Shown here piece after piece: positions 20,156 to 28,201 of a stretch of 35,819 nt of DNA. Under the pieces are notes generated by a model, which searched no databases, was not told the origin of the DNA, and worked only from the letters and a program-made list of their open reading frames with translations. The stretch is from Chara braunii (lineage: Eukaryota > Streptophyta > Charophyceae > Charales > Characeae). The translations under genes and the position numbers were made by a program. Position 1 is the first letter of the stretch; every line of letters starts with the position of its first letter. The stretch lies in contig BFEA01000319.1 of assembly GCA_003427395.1 (NCBI GenBank), forward strand, positions 954,466 to 990,284, in the 5' to 3' direction.

Positions 20156-20535
20156 TATGCCCCCGAACGACTCCTCGTGAAAATTTCATTGACATAGGCC
20201 ATGAAGTCGTTTTGGAATACCTGGAAAGTCATCTAGTCCAGGTGTTTTCTCATCGTCCATGTCTTGTAGCACCTGAAGAACTTCATGCCCGGTCATGGGC
20301 TTGTCAAGCTAACTCCTTTACGCATTGGTCAATAAGTATGGGAGAGCTCAGGGCAGCCAACCCTGTATCGCTTGCGTGAGCAAGGGACTGTGGATGTGTG
20401 CGCGCAGTCTGTGAGGTCACTGAGGTGAACAAGTTTGTGTAATAGAGAGACGCATTCGCTACTATTTTGTAAGCGTTTCTTGCTGGCGGTTGGGAGTCGT
20501 CAAATGGGCGCTTAAAGGGACGACACCGTGGTTTG

Positions 20536-20800
20536 CCTGCTTTTGGCTCTGGCCGTATTAAAGACGGTCTTGGACATCATTCTGTTTGTGGCGTCCTTCC
20601 TAATCTTAGCCTGTATTCTCCATTTTTTTGCTTGAATGTCAAGGTGCTTTTGCAACTGGCTTCTGGCCGCCTGCTTTTGGCTCTGGCCTTATTAAAAACG
20701 GTCTTCGACATCATTCCGTTTGTGGCGTCCTTCCTGATCTTAGCTTGTATTCTCCAACTTTTTGCTTGAATGTCGATGTGCTCTTGCAACTGGCTTCTGG
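20536..20800. repeat. 134-bp tandem duplication inside LINE 3
   Basis: CCTGCTTTTGGCTCTGGCC appears at 20536 and 20670. Each is followed by matching TATTAAA.ACGGTCTT, GACATCATTC.GTTTGTGGCG, and TTTTTGCTTGAATGTC..TGCAACTGGCTTCTGGCC. The second unit encodes the end of the endonuclease-RT linker (LQEHIDIQAKSWRIQAKIRK). A period of 134 is not a multiple of three, so the duplication shifts the frame. Confidence 0.85.
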
Positions 20801-21887
20801 CCCTCTGGATGGCATTAAAGGTTTCCAAGTCTAGAGGGTTGTCAGTGAGGTGTGTGTCCCATTCCTCTAATTGCTGCAGCAGGCTGTCCAACACCACTTT
20901 ACGCTCTCGAGCTTTCTGAATGGAAAACTTTTTGACTCTCTCTCTTAGCTGCGCCACTCCATCTTTGAACCGTTGGACTACCCATCCGTCGTCGAGTTTC
21001 ATTGATGTCGAATACGCCCAGAAGTCGTTAACCAGCTGTTCAAGAAAATGGACCTTCAGCAGGGATGTATTGAATTTGAAGTACCCCGGTCCCCTTGCAA
21101 TATATGTGTGGAAGGAGAGGCCCATTGCTGTCATGCGGTGGTCGAATGATTTACAAAGTGAGAAAGGTAGAATCGCTGCCCTGGGTAACAGACCTGCCTG
21201 GTCTCTTGAGAGGAGAAACAAGTTGATTCTTGAGTTGGAAACGCCTGCTGCACCTCGGGATCTGGCACATGTATAACCTCTCTTGGTAGGGTACATCTTT
21301 ATATAAGTATCGATGAGGTCCATGCCTGCCATAATTCGGCCTAGCATTGTGCTATCCAGTGGTTTTTCCCTTTGCATACCCACTCCCAGTACTTGTTGTG
21401 AGGAGGATCTCCTATCCACAATCGGGTCTAAGGTAGTATTGAAATCCCCGCATATTATAATTGGGGCATCTCTTGGCAAGGCAAGGAATAATTGAACCTT
21501 CTGCGCCTGGTCATTTGGAGCGTATACACAGACCAGGTACACCTCCTCTGTCCCAATTGCTGTTTTCAGGCAAATCCACCTCCCATCCACTTTGTCCCAG
21601 TCTGCATGTATCGGGACGAGTCTTGACGAGGGAGCAAGCCAAATGGCTACCCTGGTGGAGGTTGAAGAGCGGGCCGCGGCCGTGAATGCTGTGTATGGCC
21701 AGACATTTCTGGCTCTCGCTTGGTGGGCTTGGGAGTCAGTGAGGTGAGTCTCCTGTACTCCCATGGGATCTGGGCATTTCCCACCCATGTCTTGCAACAT
21801 CAGTTTCGAGATAGTCGTTTTCTTGTGCTCATTTGGCTGCGCCAGTCCATTGGCGTTAATAGATCTTATGTCAAGGTCAGCCTCCAT
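20577..21887 (-). pseudogene. LINE 3 AP-endonuclease domain
   Basis: A 436-codon open frame, the longest in the window. It nicks target DNA for target-primed reverse transcription. Motifs of the exonuclease-endonuclease-phosphatase fold: SINANGL near residue 9, VQETHL (43-48) with the metal-binding Glu, VCVYAPN (about 119-125), GDFNTTL (about 147-153), SRINLFLLSRD where SRID is usual (Asp to Asn), and FDHRMTAMGL near 260 where SDHR is usual. A coiled-coil-like stretch (LRERVKKFSIQKARERKVV) follows as linker to RT. Start at MEADLDIRS, 21887, fits the known beginnings of such ORF2 proteins. The end at 20577 lies in the duplicated 134-bp unit. Confidence 0.88.
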
Positions 21888-22711
21888 AATTTTTTCGCCC
21901 GCTCGGGCTGTTTTCTTATTGGAGGGGGCGGTCGGGACAGCGCGGTCTCTACGGGTGTGCTTCTTGTCCCTGGACTCCTTTGGGGCATTGGTGGTGTTGT
22001 GCTTCTTCCAGGTGCCTCATTATCTGCCAGTCCCGTCCAGGTGGCATGGTTGACCAATACAGATGCGGTTATCTGCCATAGCTTGCTTGTTTGATGGCCT
22101 GCGGCAAGCTTCCTTCAGGTGATGCTGTTCACGCAAGGCAGGTCATCCCATGCCCTGTGTTCGTCCAGTGCGGCTTCCTCCAGCAGGCAGAGCAGGAATA
22201 CCACCTGTTCCGCTGCATACCATATGTTCTTTGTTCTCAAGCGGGATGCCAATGTGTCCAATAGCTCCTTTTGTGTGAGCTAGTGGATCTGGCCCGGTTG
22301 CCGATTGTCCAGCTGGTCTGTGCCAAAGAGGACCAGGATGGGTCTTGCATCCTTCGGGAATGGGAGATCATTGGGAAAGACTGTCCCAACTACCCCCTGG
22401 TCGCCATTTTGGTTCAAATGGTTTCTGAGCATGTCTCTGGTCATAACCTGCAATGCGAAGCCTCTCCACCCTTGAAGGGTGAGGCCCAGGGGTGTGTGTT
22501 GGAAGGCCTTGAGAGATCGGTCGACCAGGTTGGGCACCCAGGGAGAATTGATTCTAAGGCTAATTTTCATTCCCCATCTGGACGGCTTCTTTTGACCGGG
22601 AGTATGACTACCCCAGGTTTCATTGCCCCCCCTGGTGCCAGCCGGTCTGAGTCCACCATCGCCTACCTAAATGTGGTCCTTTTCCCACTTTGCCGGTCTG
22701 TTCCTCCCTGA
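21866..22711 (-). pseudogene. LINE 3 ORF1 remnant
   Basis: Between the endonuclease start and the 5' end lie two minus-strand open pieces. 22280-22570 reads NSPWVPNLVDRSLKAFQHTP and LQGWRGFALQVMTRDMLRNH, consistent with a nucleic-acid-binding ORF1 core. 21866-22057 is Pro/Arg-rich (RPPPPIRKQPERAKKLWRL). The sequence between them (22060-22275) reads like protein (ELLDTLASRLRTKNIWYAAE) with one stop at 22278. Position directly before ORF2 supports ORF1. No CCHC motif seen. ORF1 proteins of this kind bind element RNA; the assignment is by position and composition. Confidence 0.55.
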
Positions 22712-22839
22712 GACGAGTTAGGCTCCGTGACTGGTATGGTCTGTTCAGCCTGGCCTGTATTGAGCAATTGTGGCCTCCAGCCGTGGGACTGTGTTCGCCT
22801 GTTGTGACTGCTGCCCTTATGATGGGATGTCTGTCCCTA

Positions 22840-23049
22840 CTATCTCCTCATTTGACCCATCATTTGACACATCAACACGATGTCTGTCAGGGGTGGAGGT
22901 CGGGAACTGTCAACGAGTAGCACCGGCTCCCATTCAAACTCAGATTCGGTTTCAGACTCGGATTCAGAGGCAGAGTCGGCTCAGTGAGTTTCTGCTGCAG
23001 CTTCAGCGTCCGAGTCTATGTCTCTGCAGTTGCCCCCCGACTGTGCCAT
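22840..23049 (-). pseudogene. LINE 3 putative ORF1 start, acidic N-terminus
   Basis: From ATG at 23049 the frame reads MAQSGGNCRDIDSDAEAAAE, meets TGA at 22981-22983, and continues in the same frame as ADSASESESETESEFEWEPV and VDSSRPPPLTDIVLM to TAG at 22840. The Ser/Glu-rich composition looks protein-coding. Its ATG sits in ATTAGCATGGC, with A at -3 and G at +4, and these bases belong to the U6-like segment. Too short and broken to be certain; the downstream ORF1 pieces follow on the same strand. Confidence 0.4.
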
Positions 23050-23077
23050 GCTAATCTTCTCTGTATAATTGCAATTT
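23045..23077 (-). pseudogene. U6 snRNA-like segment, copy 1
   Basis: Minus strand AAATTGCAATTATACAGAGA followed by AGATTAGCATGGC matches the central domain of U6 snRNA (AAATTGGAACGATACAGAGA, AGATTAGCATGGC) with about four mismatches in 33. The ACAGAGA box and the AGC triad are both intact. The U6 5' stem-loop and 3' half are absent: upstream is a leader also found at 23960-24235, downstream is LINE ORF1-like sequence. It is a captured fragment, not a gene. Confidence 0.75.
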
Positions 23078-23345
23078 CAGCTTATGCAGTTTTGCCCCGG
23101 TATTGACCCTGTCTCCATATCCGGACGTCCCTGCCCTTGTCGCCGCCGACCAGAGATGGAGGTGTTCTTTCTACGCCATCCTGCCATGTGTGCCATTGCC
23201 AGGTGTCGCACTTTCAAGCCAGTGAAGCCACGAGCCTGCCGTGGCCACCTAGTGCATGCAACGCGGATGTCTGCAGTCTGTCCATACCTCAGGCCTCAAT
23301 CATTCCCATGAATAGGTGCTCTATTCTGCCAAATGTTGAAACCAG
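23078..23345 (-). repeat. LINE-associated leader repeat, copy 1
   Basis: Homologous to 23960-24235. On the plus strand both contain CATATCCGGAC, CCTGCCCTTGTCGCC, GACCAGAGATGGAGGTGTTC, CGTGGCCACCT and CCTCAGGCCTCAATCATTCC, ending ATTCTGCCAAATG.TGAAACC. Directly upstream (minus strand) of the U6-like segment in both copies. No protein shared by both copies. Probably a 5' leader. Confidence 0.7.
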
Positions 23346-23384
23346 ATCCTGGGTACTTTTGTAGTTGTGGTCACGATCATTTTC

Positions 23385-23555
23385 CCTGCTGCTTGGGCGG
23401 CAAGCGATAGTCTGACTATAATGACGTTGCGGTTGGGATTACAGTTTCTATTTGGCGTCCATGCCCATAGTACTGTCTTGTTCAATAGAGTTGCAGGAAT
23501 GAAATGCTGGGCTCAAGGCCCGCTTCAGGTGACATGACAGCCATACACTGGGAGG
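23385..23555 (+). repeat. Dispersed foldback-family repeat, forward copy 1
   Basis: GCGGCAAGCGATAGTCTGAC..GACGTTGCGGTTGGGATTACAG..ATTTGGCGTCCATGCCC..GAGTTGCAGGAATGAAATGC..CTGGGCTC..GACATGACAGCC. The same string occurs forward at 25060-25230 and inverted at 24236-24425 and 24735-25010. Non-coding. Confidence 0.7.
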
Positions 23556-23883
23556 CCCGAGCAAGTTTGGGGGGCAATTGGAGGTCTATCCATGGGACCT
23601 GTAGAAACAATGCTTATCCCTAACGCTCAAAGTACCCATATGACAGAGCCCATTCGACTATGCCTCACTCACGGTTGAGTGGGGTTCCTTCTAAGCCCTG
23701 GTGCCTACAGCCACTGGCCCGTCAGATCACCCCACCAACATGGTGGAAAGGTGACAGTCCTGAGTGGTAGACACTGAGGTAGGACTTGGGGAGTAGGGGT
23801 GCACCACGAGAATTGACAATATGAATGGGTGGAAAGGAGTCTCATAACGAGTAGAACCCAAAAAAAAACAAAAAAAGAAGGAT
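23556..23883. other. Spacer without recognised feature
   Basis: Ends in an A-rich run (23860-23880) that abuts the second U6-like segment. No coding frame, RNA or repeat could be supported. Confidence 0.4.
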
Positions 23884-23959
23884 TGACTTATGCATGTCAT
23901 CCTCAGGCTTGCGCAGGGGCCAGTGGGCCATGCTAATATTCTTTGTATAGTTCCAATTT
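23884..23959 (-). pseudogene. U6 snRNA-like segment, copy 2 (longer)
   Basis: Minus strand: AAATTGGAACTATACAAAGA, ATATTAGCATGGCC, then an 8-base insertion, CCTGCGCAAG, a 5-base insertion, and GGATGACATGCATAAGTC. Apart from the insertions it follows U6 snRNA from AAATTGGAAC to the start of the 3' tail. The GCATAAGTC end fits the plant form (GCATAAATC). The ACAGAGA box is mutated to ACAAAGA, so no function is expected. It is preceded by the same leader as copy 1, and followed by T-rich sequence in which a 29-codon frame from the same ATG ends at once. Confidence 0.85.
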
Positions 23960-24235
23960 CACTGGATACAGTTTTGCGCCTGTATTGGCCCCGTTTCCAT
24001 ATCCGGACACCCCTGCCCTTGTCGCCACTGACCAGAGATGGAGGTGTTCTTTCGACACCCTCCTTCGGTGAGCGCGATGACCAGGTATCACACTTTGAGC
24101 CAAGAGCCTGTCGTGGCCACCTGGCGCATGCAATGCGGATGTCCGTGGTCCGTCCCTACCTCAGGCCTCAATCATTCCCATCAACAGGTGCTCCATTCTG
24201 CCAAATGCTGAAACCAGAGCGAAGAGTATGAGAAG
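23960..24235 (-). repeat. LINE-associated leader repeat, copy 2
   Basis: Diverged duplicate of 23078-23345, roughly 80% alike by eye, in the same orientation and again adjoining a U6-like segment. The pair lies about 880 bases apart with an unrelated repeat in between. Confidence 0.7.
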
Positions 24236-24425
24236 GCTCTTACATCCTGAAAGCAGATGAGGACTCAGGATATAATATGACAGTCATGTGACCTGAACGG
24301 GTGTTGATCCCAGCATTCTATTCTTGCAACTCTATTGAACACGGCAGTACTACGATCATGGATGCCAAAAAGGAACTGTAATCCCAACCGCAACAACATT
24401 GCAGTCAGACGTTTTAAACAAGACA
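24236..24425 (-). repeat. Dispersed foldback-family repeat, inverted copy
   Basis: Reverse complement of the repeat at 23385-23555: GATATAATATGACAGTCATG, CCCAGCATTCTATTCTTGCA, GTACTACGATCATGGATGCC, GTAATCCCAACCGCAACAAC, CATTGCAGTCAGACG. A short direct echo (AAGACAGTACTACGGGCATG) starts at 24419. Confidence 0.7.
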
Positions 24426-24460
24426 GTACTACGGGCATGGATGCCGAATAGGAATCGGTA

Positions 24461-24551
24461 TGTTAGGAGTCTGCCTCTTCAGCCTGTTACAGACGGAAGC
24501 GGCAGACTCCTTTTTTTTTTTTTTTTTTTTTTTTTTTGGCAGACTCCTAAC
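24461..24551. repeat. Inverted repeat around a T run
   Basis: TTAGGAGTCTGCC near 24461 is the reverse complement of GGCAGACTCCTAA near 24539. Between them, GCGGCAGACTCC leads into a T run of about 27 bases. It may be a small insertion with a homopolymer, or slippage in the assembly. Confidence 0.6.
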
Positions 24552-24734
24552 CACACATGCTTCGCCTTTATCATCTGTATTTTCATCTGCATCCGTATAA
24601 GGGATGCTGGCCCGATTCCCAGCAGGTGTTATTCCCCACCAATAAGATCGGAGCCATCAGCATGAGGCAACTGCTAGTGGTGGCTGCTCATATCATCACT
24701 ACTAGCAAACCCAGCTGATGTTATATATATAAAT

Positions 24735-25230
24735 AAAGGAACTATAATCCCAACCTCAACGTCATTGCAATCAGACTATCGGTTGCCGCTGAGGCAGTAG
24801 GAAAATAGAAGACTGTGAGAAGATTCTGACATCATCAAAGTGGATGAGGACCCAGGATATAATATGACTGTTATGTGACCTGAGCAGGCGTTGAGCCCAG
24901 CATTTCATTCCTGCTTCTTTATTGAACAAGACAGTACTACGGACAGGGATGCCAAATAGTAACCGTAATCACAACTGCAATGCGATTGCAGTCAGAGGAT
25001 CGCTTGCCGCCAAGGCAGCAGGAAAAGAGATTGTAGCCACAACTACATGTGACTGCCATGATGTTGCGGTTGGGATTACAGTTCCTATTTGGCATCCATG
25101 CCCGTAGTGCGGTCCTTTTAAAATTCCGTTAAATAGAGTTGCAGGAATGAAATGCTGGGCTCGACCCCCGCTCAGGTCACATGACAGTCAATTATATCCC
25201 GAGTCCTCATCCGCTTTCATGATGTCAGAT
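24735..25230. repeat. Large imperfect palindrome of the foldback family
   Basis: Left arm about 24817-25010 (AGATTCTGACATCATCAAAG, GGATATAATATGACTGTTAT, CCCAGCATTTCATTCCTGC, AGTACTACGGACAGGGATGC) and right arm about 25060-25230 are inverted copies. The centre is near 25035. A further inverted partial copy lies at 24735-24800. No transposase and no target duplication seen. Because the arms are 170-200 bases long, the sequence should form a large cruciform or hairpin RNA if transcribed. Confidence 0.75.
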
Positions 25231-25560
25231 TTGGCCAGCCCACTCCTAGGAAAACCAAACAAAGAAGCAGGCTTGAAATGGGCGCTCCTGGAAATGCAAA
25301 TAATGAACATCAAACCGAGCAAAAAGTGGACAGAAGAATACCTGTACAGTTGTTCATGCATAATCTTGCCGAATGGAACTTCAGAGAATACAGATAACTG
25401 GGACTTTGGCACCCAAGACCTTGTCCCACATGCACCGTTTAGTGGACCTAGCTCAACCGTGTGACGGCTTAAACTGTTTTTTTTTATTCATTTCAAATTC
25501 AGAAATATATTTCAAAATCCGTTTAAGATACAATTCATTCTTTTAATTTTTTTTTTCCAC
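25231..25560. other. Unassigned stretch
   Basis: An open frame on the plus strand ending at 25464 (GLKWALLEMQIMNIKPSKKW) begins inside the right arm of the palindrome and has no motif I know. I do not call it a gene. The rest is AT-rich. Confidence 0.35.
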
Positions 25561-26102
25561 CATTGGTGTGGCATACGTGAGTGAAGTGCCGTCCGAAGAG
25601 TCGCTCCGATCCTATGAAGAGTTGCCCTATTCCCGTAGTTGACGCATATGTGGTCCTTCAAAGGTCGCACCAAATTGCCCGTAGTACATGCATATTCAGT
25701 CCTTCACAAGTCGCACGAAAATAGCATAGCAAAGTACAAGCGACTTCACATATTTCTCAAAACATAATAAAATAGCATAAAAAAAAAAAAACTCCAGAAA
25801 GGATGCCAACGATTGTTGAACTGGCTGTCTCCAAAAAAGGAGACAGCTAGCTCAACGGAAAGTGGCAAGGGTAGGGGGCGTAGCATTCGAGAAAACGTTA
25901 TTTTTGGAACTATTTTGTTGGAATAAAAAAAGTGATAATATCTATTCACAACTAAAAAAAGAGCGGACCGCTGGATGATTGCGAGGGCGTGCATCTCCTT
26001 CGTCGCCTACAGTCGCACGGTGTAGGACCTAGCTCAATGGACGAAGTGGGACAAGGTCCCTGAGCATGGTTATGACAGACATTGTTTTTTTTTTTTTTTT
26101 AA
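25561..26102. repeat. Hairpin and short repeats, non-coding
   Basis: GTTGAACTGGCTGTCTCC at 25815-25832 faces GGAGACAGCTAGCTCAAC at 25839-25856 across a six-A loop, with two mismatches in 18. Nearby, TCGCACCAAATTGCCCGTAG and TCGCACGAAAATAG recur, and GGACCTAGCTCAA occurs at 25445 and 26026. A T run ends the stretch. Nothing coding. Confidence 0.55.
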
Positions 26103-26801
26103 TAACTGTGCCGATGACTGCTGCACAGTTTCAAATTCGCAGGAATAACAGTCCACTGCAAGCTTTAGCGAAGACAAGTTTGGAACTGCAAGAAAAACAG
26201 TAAGGTGGGAGCACGACAGCCTACAGGTTCAGTAATTGGCAAAAACGGGAGGTGACGGTCGTGGTTTTTCTTCTTCTTTTTTCTTTTTTTTTTCCGCGCC
26301 TGCGACTTTTTCTTTCCCCCCCCGCGCCTGCAACTTTTTTTTTTTTTTTTTTTTCCGTGCCTGCTTATGCCACGGCTGCACTGTCTAGGCCACACCCGTG
26401 CCTGGGCCATGGCCGAGATGTCTTGGCCACGCCCATGGCTGGGCCACGGCCGAGATGTCTAGGCCACGCCCGTCGCTGGGCCACGGCCGAGATGCCTAGG
26501 CCACAACCCTGGGGAAAAGAGCCAAAAACGGGATGGCCTGCTACCCGTAACTGCTCCCAGGCCAGGCCACGGGTGTGGCCTAGACAACGCGGCCGTGGCA
26601 AAGCAGGCACGGAAAAAAAAAAAAAAGAAAAAAAAAAAAACACGACCGTCAGCTCCCGTTTTTCCCAATTACTGAACCGGTAGGCCATGGTGCTCCCACC
26701 TTCCTCTTTTTCTTGCAGTTTCGAACTGGTCTTCGTCCAAGCTTGCAGTGGACTGTTATTCCGGCAAATTCGAAACTGTGCAGCAGTCACAGGCGCAGTT
26801 G
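26103..26801. mobile_element. Foldback element with central 37-bp tandem repeats
   Basis: Outer arms 26103-26263 and 26641-26801 are inverted copies, about 85% alike (GACTGCTGCACAGTTTC, AATAACAGTCCACTGCAAGC, GTTCAGTAATTGG, GACGGTCGTG). Inner arms 26354-26412 and 26563-26617 also pair (TTTCCGTGCCTGCTT, TGTCTAGGCCACACCCGTG), separated from the outer ones by T-rich or A-rich runs. The centre has three tandem 37-base units. There is no transposase frame. This is the layout of foldback transposons: long inverted repeats around a repetitive core. Confidence 0.8.
26388..26498. repeat. Three 37-bp tandem repeats
   Basis: Units at 26388, 26425 and 26462 read GGCCACGCCCGTGGCTGGGC CACGGCCGAGATGTCTA with few differences, and a partial fourth starts at 26499. 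Each holds overlapping GGCCACG / CGTGGC palindromes, so single units can fold as well. Confidence 0.9.
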
Positions 26802-26804
26802 TCT

Positions 26805-27790
26805 CTTTTTGTTTTTCTTTTTAACCATCCCCGGGCCTGCTAGAGGTACTGCCAGTGGTAGGAGCAGACACCTCTGGCATCCTTGTGGCTGGCTCCTGTC
26901 TATTGATGGCAAGTCTCGCCTGCTGGAAATCGGGTCCAGCGTCCATTACAGAAAACATTTGATGCGAATACGTGAGAAGATGGAAGGGCTTCTGCCTCTT
27001 CAGCCTATCCCTGGACGCCTGCTTTGTCATGACAGACCCCTTCCTGACCTTTACAGACCAAACCAATGCAGCTCCACCAGAGCCTTCTCTGGAGGCGGGA
27101 ACAAGTCCCGAAATTCCTTTGGCGCCCTGAAGGGGACCCAAGGCTCTATTTGAAGCCATTCACGAAAGTTGAGCTTGTAGTCCTTGTGAAGAAAAGTCTC
27201 CCCCGCTCCTTCCCCCCGGCCAATCCACCTGGTCCATCCATCCCCCCCTTTTCCCCCCCAGCCAGTCATTGCTGAATTCATGAATTTCCTTCAGAATATC
27301 TTTCTTTTGTCACAGTGAGAAAAATTGCAGCTTGTCCTGAGTGTGCTTCCATTGAGCTTGTAGCTCCGTCTGTATAAGTTGTTGGACTGTTTCTGAGAAG
27401 TCCCTGCCCTCCTCTCTGAACCCTTCCATTTCATACACACACCTCTCCCACCGCAGCCGCTATAGCAGTGCTTTCCTTCCTAATGTAAAGAGGTTCTCCA
27501 TGAAGGAGGTAGGATGAGGTGCTTGTCAGGCTCCCAAGAGTGGTGCCCTCCGCTCCCAGGGCCAGTCACACCCTGTTCCCATCTGCAGCCAAAACCTCTC
27601 CCACCAGCGCCTCACTAGGACTGCTCCGGGGCTTAGCAAGAACACGTGCACTATAGTCTCTCGTATCCTGCAACTAGTGAAGGCCCCACAACAGCTTTTG
27701 CACCAGAGGAGGGTGAGTCCCTTCTGCTCGAGGTGTGAGTATCTGCCACTGCAGCGAGGCAAACTTGGCTGGCCGCTCCCTTACACATCT
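26805..27790 (-). pseudogene. LINE fragment 4, zinc-finger region and 3' end
   Basis: On the minus strand 27674-27790 reads PAKFASLQWQIL, the same lead-in as RALQWQIL of fragment 1. A frame change then gives WCKSCCGAF and RETIVHVFLLSPGAVLVRRW WERFW (27526-27762), matching the CAYC..HC..LWQWW zinc-finger region in pattern. Further down, 27051-27281 has REWLQIEPWVPFRAPKEF. At 26805-26822 an A-rich run on the minus strand may be the tail. All frames are broken. Confidence 0.65.
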
Positions 27791-28067
27791 AAACCTATGT
27801 GACCCCCACGGCCGCGGATCCCACGGCCTCGGCCCGCAGCCAAGGAGGCCGGGCGCGACCCGGCGGTCGACGTTTTCCGCGGCCACCCCACGCGCAGGCG
27901 AAGCCGCACGCCCAAAATCAGGGCGCGCACATCGCCTGCACATGGTGTCCCCCACCATAATGAACTAGAAAAAAAAAAAAAGTGAATTTTTGGGGGGGTC
28001 TTTTTCAGGTGGGGAAAATAATAATAATCCCCAACAAAGATAACCATTTTTTTTTTTTGTAATGTTT

Positions 28068-28069
<2 letters not shown>
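27791..28069. other. GC-rich block and homopolymer runs
   Basis: 27800-27930 is very GC-rich (GGCCGGGCGCGACCCGGCGG, CCGCGGCC) and ends in an A run near 27968. Then G-rich, ATA-rich and T runs follow. It could be a retroposon end with poly-A on the plus strand, but no relative is in the window. Confidence 0.4.

Positions 28070-28163
<94 letters not shown>
28070..28163. repeat. (CT)n(CA)n(CT)n microsatellite
   Basis: About 20 CT units, 12 CA units and 14 CT units. Directly followed by the synthetic mosaic-end dimer, so the join to the next segment is not reliable. Confidence 0.95.
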
Positions 28164-28165
<2 letters not shown>

Positions 28166-28201
28166 GTCTCTTATACACATCTAGATGTGTATAAGAGACA
28201 G
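28164..28201. other. Perfect synthetic Tn5 mosaic-end dimer
   Basis: CTGTCTCTTATACACATCT (28164-28182) followed by AGATGTGTATAAGAGACAG (28183-28201), a perfect 38-base palindrome. It is the Nextera mate-pair junction adapter. It marks an artificial join between the microsatellite and a copy of the Ty3 gag region. Confidence 0.98.

Larger units (their letters stand above)
18240..23049 (-). mobile_element. LINE 3, most complete non-LTR retrotransposon of the window
   Basis: In minus-strand order: ORF1 remnants (23049-21866), AP-type endonuclease (21887-20577), reverse transcriptase (20155 to about 19540) and the C-terminal linker (19425-18290). AP-endonuclease followed by an F-A-D-D reverse transcriptase and the post-RT WYK..W region is the layout of the L1/Tx1 group. 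The terminal zinc finger seen in fragment 1 is missing; homology ends near 18240-18290. Many frameshifts and stops make it non-functional. Its 5' end joins a U6-snRNA-like segment and a leader repeat (23045-23345). Confidence 0.85.

Noticed and set aside
23045-23959. Functional U6 snRNA genes
   Set aside because: Both lack the 5' stem-loop, upstream promoter elements and terminal T run, and copy 2 has insertions and a mutated ACAGAGA box.
25147-25464. 105-codon plus-strand frame as a gene
   Set aside because: It starts inside a dispersed repeat arm and has no recognisable domain.
26252-26790. Several 100-140 codon frames with Phe or Lys runs
   Set aside because: They read through T/A homopolymers and the inverted arms of the foldback element.
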